DNA of 23,646 nt from Cellulomonas sp. (lineage in GTDB: Bacteria; Actinomycetota; Actinomycetes; Actinomycetales; Cellulomonadaceae), in contig JAPSIJ010000006.1 of the NCBI GenBank assembly GCA_031178805.1, positions 1 through 23,646 on the forward strand, written 5' to 3'. Made by a program: the position numbers and the translations under genes. Of this stretch, positions 20,893 to 23,646 are shown piece by piece. The notes below the pieces were generated by a model that saw nothing but the letters and a program-made list of their open reading frames with translations, had not been told where the DNA came from and did not search any database. Numbering within the stretch: the stretch's first letter is position 1; the number at the start of each line of letters is the position of its first letter.

Positions 20893-22947
20893 GTGACCCA
20901 CCCCGCCGCCGCCGACCTGCTCGCCCGGTCCCGCCGCCTCGGCGCCGACCCCCGCACCACCAACTACGCCGGCGGCAACACGTCCGCGAAGGGCACCGCG
21001 ACCGACCCCGCGACCGGCGACCCGGTCGAGCTGCTCTGGGTCAAGGGCTCGGGCGGCGACCTCGGCACGCTCACGGAGCAGAACCTCGCGGTGCTGCGCC
21101 TGGACCGGCTCCGGGCGCTGGCCGGCGTCTACCCGGGCGTCGACCGCGAGGACGAGATGGTGGCGGCGTTCGACTACTGCCTGCACGGACGGGGCGGCGC
21201 CGCCCCGTCCATCGACACCGCGATGCACGCGCTGGTCGACGCCGCGCACGTGGACCACCTGCACCCCGACGCGGGCATCGCGCTCGCCACGGCGGCGGAC
21301 GGCGAGGCGCTGACCCGCGAGGTGTTCGGCGACGAGGTCGTCTGGGTGCCGTGGCGCCGGCCGGGCTTCCAGCTGGGCCTGGACATCGCCGCCGTCCAGG
21401 CGCAGCACCCGGAGGCGATCGGCTGCGTCCTCGGCGGGCACGGCATCACGGCGTGGGGCGGCACGTCGCAGGAGGCCGAGGAGCGCTCGCTGCGGATCAT
21501 CCGCACCGCCGAGGCGTTCATCGCCGAGCGGACCGCGGCGCTGGCCGCGCAGGGGCGGCACCCGTTCGGCGCGGTCCGCGACGGGTACGCGGCGCTGCCG
21601 GAGCCGGAGCGCCGGGCGCGGGCCGCCGCGCTGGCGCCGGTGGTCCGCGGGCTGGCGTCGACGGACCGGCCGCAGGTGGGGCACTACACGGACACCGACG
21701 TGGTGCTCGACTTCCTGTCCCGCGCGGAGCTGGGCCGCCTGGCGGCGCTGGGCACCTCCTGCCCGGACCACTTCCTGCGCACCAAGGTCTCCCCGCTCGT
21801 GGTGGACCTGCCGGCCGACGCCCCGCTCGACGACGTGGTGGCGCACCTGCGCGAGCGGCACGCCGCCTACCGCGAGGAGTACGCCGCGTACTACGCGCGG
21901 CACGCCACCGGCGACTCCCCGGCGATGCGCGGCGCCGACCCGGCGGTCGTGCTGGTGCCCGGGGTCGGCATGTTCTCGTTCGGCAAGGACAAGCAGACCG
22001 CCCGGGTGGCCGGCGAGTTCTACGTCAACGCGATCAACGTCATGCGCGGCGCCGAGGCGATCAGCAGCTACGCCCCGATCGACGAGGCGGAGAAGTTCCG
22101 CATCGAGTACTGGGCCCTCGAGGAGGCCAAGCTCGCGCGGATGCCGGAGCCGAGGCCGCTGGCGACGCGCGTCGCGCTGGTCACCGGCGCCGGGTCGGGC
22201 ATCGGCCGGGCCATCGCCGAGCGGCTCGCCGCCGAGGGCGCCTGCGTGGTCGTCGCGGACGTGAACCTCGAGAGCGCGAGCGAGGTCGCGACGGCGCTCG
22301 GCGGGCCGGACGTCGCCGTGGCCGTGCACGCCGACGTCACCGACGAGGAGGCCGTGGCCCGGCTCGTCCGGGAGGCGGTGCTCGCGTTCGGCGGGGTGGA
22401 CCTGGTGGTGAACAACGCGGGGCTGTCCATCTCCAAGCCGCTGCTGGAGACGACCGCCCGCGACTGGGACCTGCAGCACGACGTGATGGCCCGCGGGTCC
22501 TTCCTGGTGTCCCGGGAGGCCGCCCGGGCGATGGTCGCGCAGGACATGGGCGGCGACATCGTCTACATCGCCTCGAAGAACTCGCTGTTCGCCGGTCCGA
22601 ACAACATCGCGTACTCCGCGACCAAGGCCGACCAGGCGCACCAGGTCCGGCTGCTCGCCGCCGAGCTCGGGGCGCACGGCATCCGGGTCAACGGCGTGAA
22701 CCCGGACGGCGTGGTCCGCGGGTCCGGGATCTTCGCCGGCGGCTGGGGCGCGCAGCGCGCGGCCACCTACGGCGTGCCGGAGTCCGAGCTCGGCGCCTAC
22801 TACGCGCAGCGCACGCTGCTGAAGAAGGAGGTGCTGCCCGAGCACGTCGCGGCCGCGGTGGTCGCGCTCACCGGGCCGGACCTCGTGCAGACCACCGGGC
22901 TGCACGTGCCCGTCGACTCCGGCGTCGCCGCCGCCTTCCTCCGCTGA
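20893..22947 (+). CDS. rhaEW: Bifunctional rhamnulose-1-phosphate aldolase / L-lactaldehyde dehydrogenase (RhaEW-type fusion)
   Basis: One 684-residue chain performs two steps: cleavage of L-rhamnulose-1-phosphate to DHAP and L-lactaldehyde, then NAD(P)-dependent oxidation of lactaldehyde to L-lactate. The N-terminal part (about 1-415) is a class II aldolase/adducin domain with zinc ligands H122 and H124 (DHLHPD) and H183 (GGHGITAW). The C-terminal part (about 424-684) is a short-chain dehydrogenase with the Rossmann motif TGAGSGIG (431-438), NNAG, and the catalytic S561, Y574 and K578 (YSATK). Both active sites are complete. GGAAGGA lies 8 nt before the GTG. Comparative work on bacterial rhamnose pathways described this fusion; the domain order matches. 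Confidence 0.92.
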   Translation: MTHPAAADLLARSRRLGADPRTTNYAGGNTSAKGTATDPATGDPVELLWVKGSGGDLGTLTEQNLAVLRLDRLRALAGVYPGVDREDEMVAAFDYCLHGRGGAAPSIDTAMHALVDAAHVDHLHPDAGIALATAADGEALTREVFGDEVVWVPWRRPGFQLGLDIAAVQAQHPEAIGCVLGGHGITAWGGTSQEAEERSLRIIRTAEAFIAERTAALAAQGRHPFGAVRDGYAALPEPERRARAAALAPVVRGLASTDRPQVGHYTDTDVVLDFLSRAELGRLAALGTSCPDHFLRTKVSPLVVDLPADAPLDDVVAHLRERHAAYREEYAAYYARHATGDSPAMRGADPAVVLVPGVGMFSFGKDKQTARVAGEFYVNAINVMRGAEAISSYAPIDEAEKFRIEYWALEEAKLARMPEPRPLATRVALVTGAGSGIGRAIAERLAAEGACVVVADVNLESASEVATALGGPDVAVAVHADVTDEEAVARLVREAVLAFGGVDLVVNNAGLSISKPLLETTARDWDLQHDVMARGSFLVSREAARAMVAQDMGGDIVYIASKNSLFAGPNNIAYSATKADQAHQVRLLAAELGAHGIRVNGVNPDGVVRGSGIFAGGWGAQRAATYGVPESELGAYYAQRTLLKKEVLPEHVAAAVVALTGPDLVQTTGLHVPVDSGVAAAFLR

Positions 22948-22948
22948 C

Positions 22949-23646
22949 ATGGCCGGACCCACGTTCGCCGCCGTCGACCTCGGCGCGTCCAGCGGCCGGG
23001 TGCTCGCCGGCCGCGTCGAGCGCGGCCGCCTGGTGGCCACCGAGACGGCGCGGTTCCCGAACGCGCCGGTGCCGGTGGTCGCGGGCGGCCGGACCACGCT
23101 GCACTGGGACCTGCTCGGGCTGTGGTCCGGCGTCCGCGCGGGGCTGCGCGCCGCGGCGCGCGAGCACGGGCCGGTGGCCTCGGTCGGCGTCGACACCTGG
23201 GCCGTGGACTACGGGCTGCTGGACGCGGACGGGCGGCTGCTCGGCGACCCGGTGCACTACCGGGACGCGCGCACGGCCGGTGCCCCGGAGCGGTACTTCC
23301 GGCACCTCGACCCGGCGCGGCACTACGCCGTCACCGGGGCCCAGGTGCAGCCGTTCAACACGGCGTTCCAGCTCGCGGCGGCCGCCGGGGACGCGACGCT
23401 CGGCGCCGCCCGCGGCCTGCTGCTCGTGCCGGACCTGCTCGGGCACTGGCTGACCGGCGAGCGCGTCACCGAGGTGACCAACGCCTCGACCACCGGCCTG
23501 CTCGACGCCGGCACCCGGGGGTGGTCGGCGGAGGCGCTGGCCGCCGCGTCGGCCGCCGCCGGGCGGGACGTCGGCGCCCTGCTCGCCCCGCTGGTCGAGC
23601 CGGGCACGGTGCTCGGCCCCGTGCAGCGCGCGGTGGCGGACGACCT
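22949..23646 (+). CDS. rhaB: Rhamnulokinase, N-terminal part only
   Basis: Only the first 232 codons are present; the gene runs off the right edge. The product phosphorylates L-rhamnulose to L-rhamnulose-1-phosphate with ATP, making the substrate of the aldolase encoded just before it. It is a FGGY-family kinase: the N-terminal phosphate-binding motif AAVDLGASSGRVL, the GVDTWAVDYGLLD segment specific to rhamnulokinases, VHYRDART, QPFNTAFQL, VPDLLGHWLTG and TNASTTGLLD are all visible. The ATG lies 1 nt after the preceding stop without its own Shine-Dalgarno sequence, so translation is coupled. The C-terminal ATP-binding half is outside the window. Confidence 0.93.
   Translation, partial: MAGPTFAAVDLGASSGRVLAGRVERGRLVATETARFPNAPVPVVAGGRTTLHWDLLGLWSGVRAGLRAAAREHGPVASVGVDTWAVDYGLLDADGRLLGDPVHYRDARTAGAPERYFRHLDPARHYAVTGAQVQPFNTAFQLAAAAGDATLGAARGLLLVPDLLGHWLTGERVTEVTNASTTGLLDAGTRGWSAEALAAASAAAGRDVGALLAPLVEPGTVLGPVQRAVADD

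Noticed and set aside
1..23646. Search for CRISPR arrays, insertion sequences, tRNA genes and attachment sites
   Set aside because: No spaced identical repeats, transposase-like proteins, cloverleaf sequences or tRNA-end duplications were found by eye, and the base composition is uniform along the window.

Overview
The window is about 73-75% GC, has very strong G/C bias at third codon positions, uses many GTG starts, and carries genes packed with GTGA/ATGA overlaps. Together with an actinobacterial-type Kgd N-terminus and the gene order prfB-ftsE-ftsX-(M23 peptidase)-smpB, this points to a high-GC actinobacterium of the Micrococcales, probably Cellulomonas-like. The genus is inferred from protein resemblance only. 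No tRNA, rRNA, CRISPR array, insertion sequence or prophage is seen. The window looks like ordinary chromosome, and no gene-free stretch exceeds about 310 bases.

Left part (1-4.6 kb, minus strand): the start of kgd (2-oxoglutarate decarboxylase/dehydrogenase), cut by the window edge; an ABC-2 type exporter (ATPase plus permease); and a two-component system whose histidine kinase has almost no extracellular loop. Kinase plus exporter resemble an envelope-stress or drug-detoxification module, although the exporter appears to have its own leaderless promoter.

Middle part (4.6-9.2 kb): two overlapping CNNM/CorC-type transporter genes behind a leader with two tiny overlapping ORFs (the first encodes MIEPP). 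Then come a membrane-anchored VanY-type D,D-carboxypeptidase and, convergent to it, an aldose 1-epimerase, the last two separated by a strong bidirectional hairpin.

9.3-14.1 kb: the housekeeping cluster prfB, ftsE, ftsX, a secreted coiled-coil M23 endopeptidase and smpB. FtsEX plus the M23 enzyme should form a septal peptidoglycan hydrolysis machine; unlike E. coli EnvC, the M23 protein keeps its zinc ligands. A DUF255/YyaL thioredoxin-fold protein follows on the minus strand.

16.3-23.6 kb: an L-rhamnose catabolic operon. It starts with a promoter and LacI-type operator, then a CUT1 sugar-binding lipoprotein, a strong intercistronic hairpin, two permeases (no ATPase gene), L-rhamnose isomerase, a fused rhamnulose-1-phosphate aldolase/lactaldehyde dehydrogenase, and rhamnulokinase, which runs off the right edge. 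Predicted route: import, rhamnose to rhamnulose, to rhamnulose-1-P, to DHAP plus L-lactaldehyde, to L-lactate.

The least conventional signals are the nested uORFs before the CNNM genes, the intercistronic hairpin in the rhamnose operon, the FtsEX-linked intact M23 enzyme, several leaderless promoters, and 11-bp-phased TCAC repeats near two promoters.
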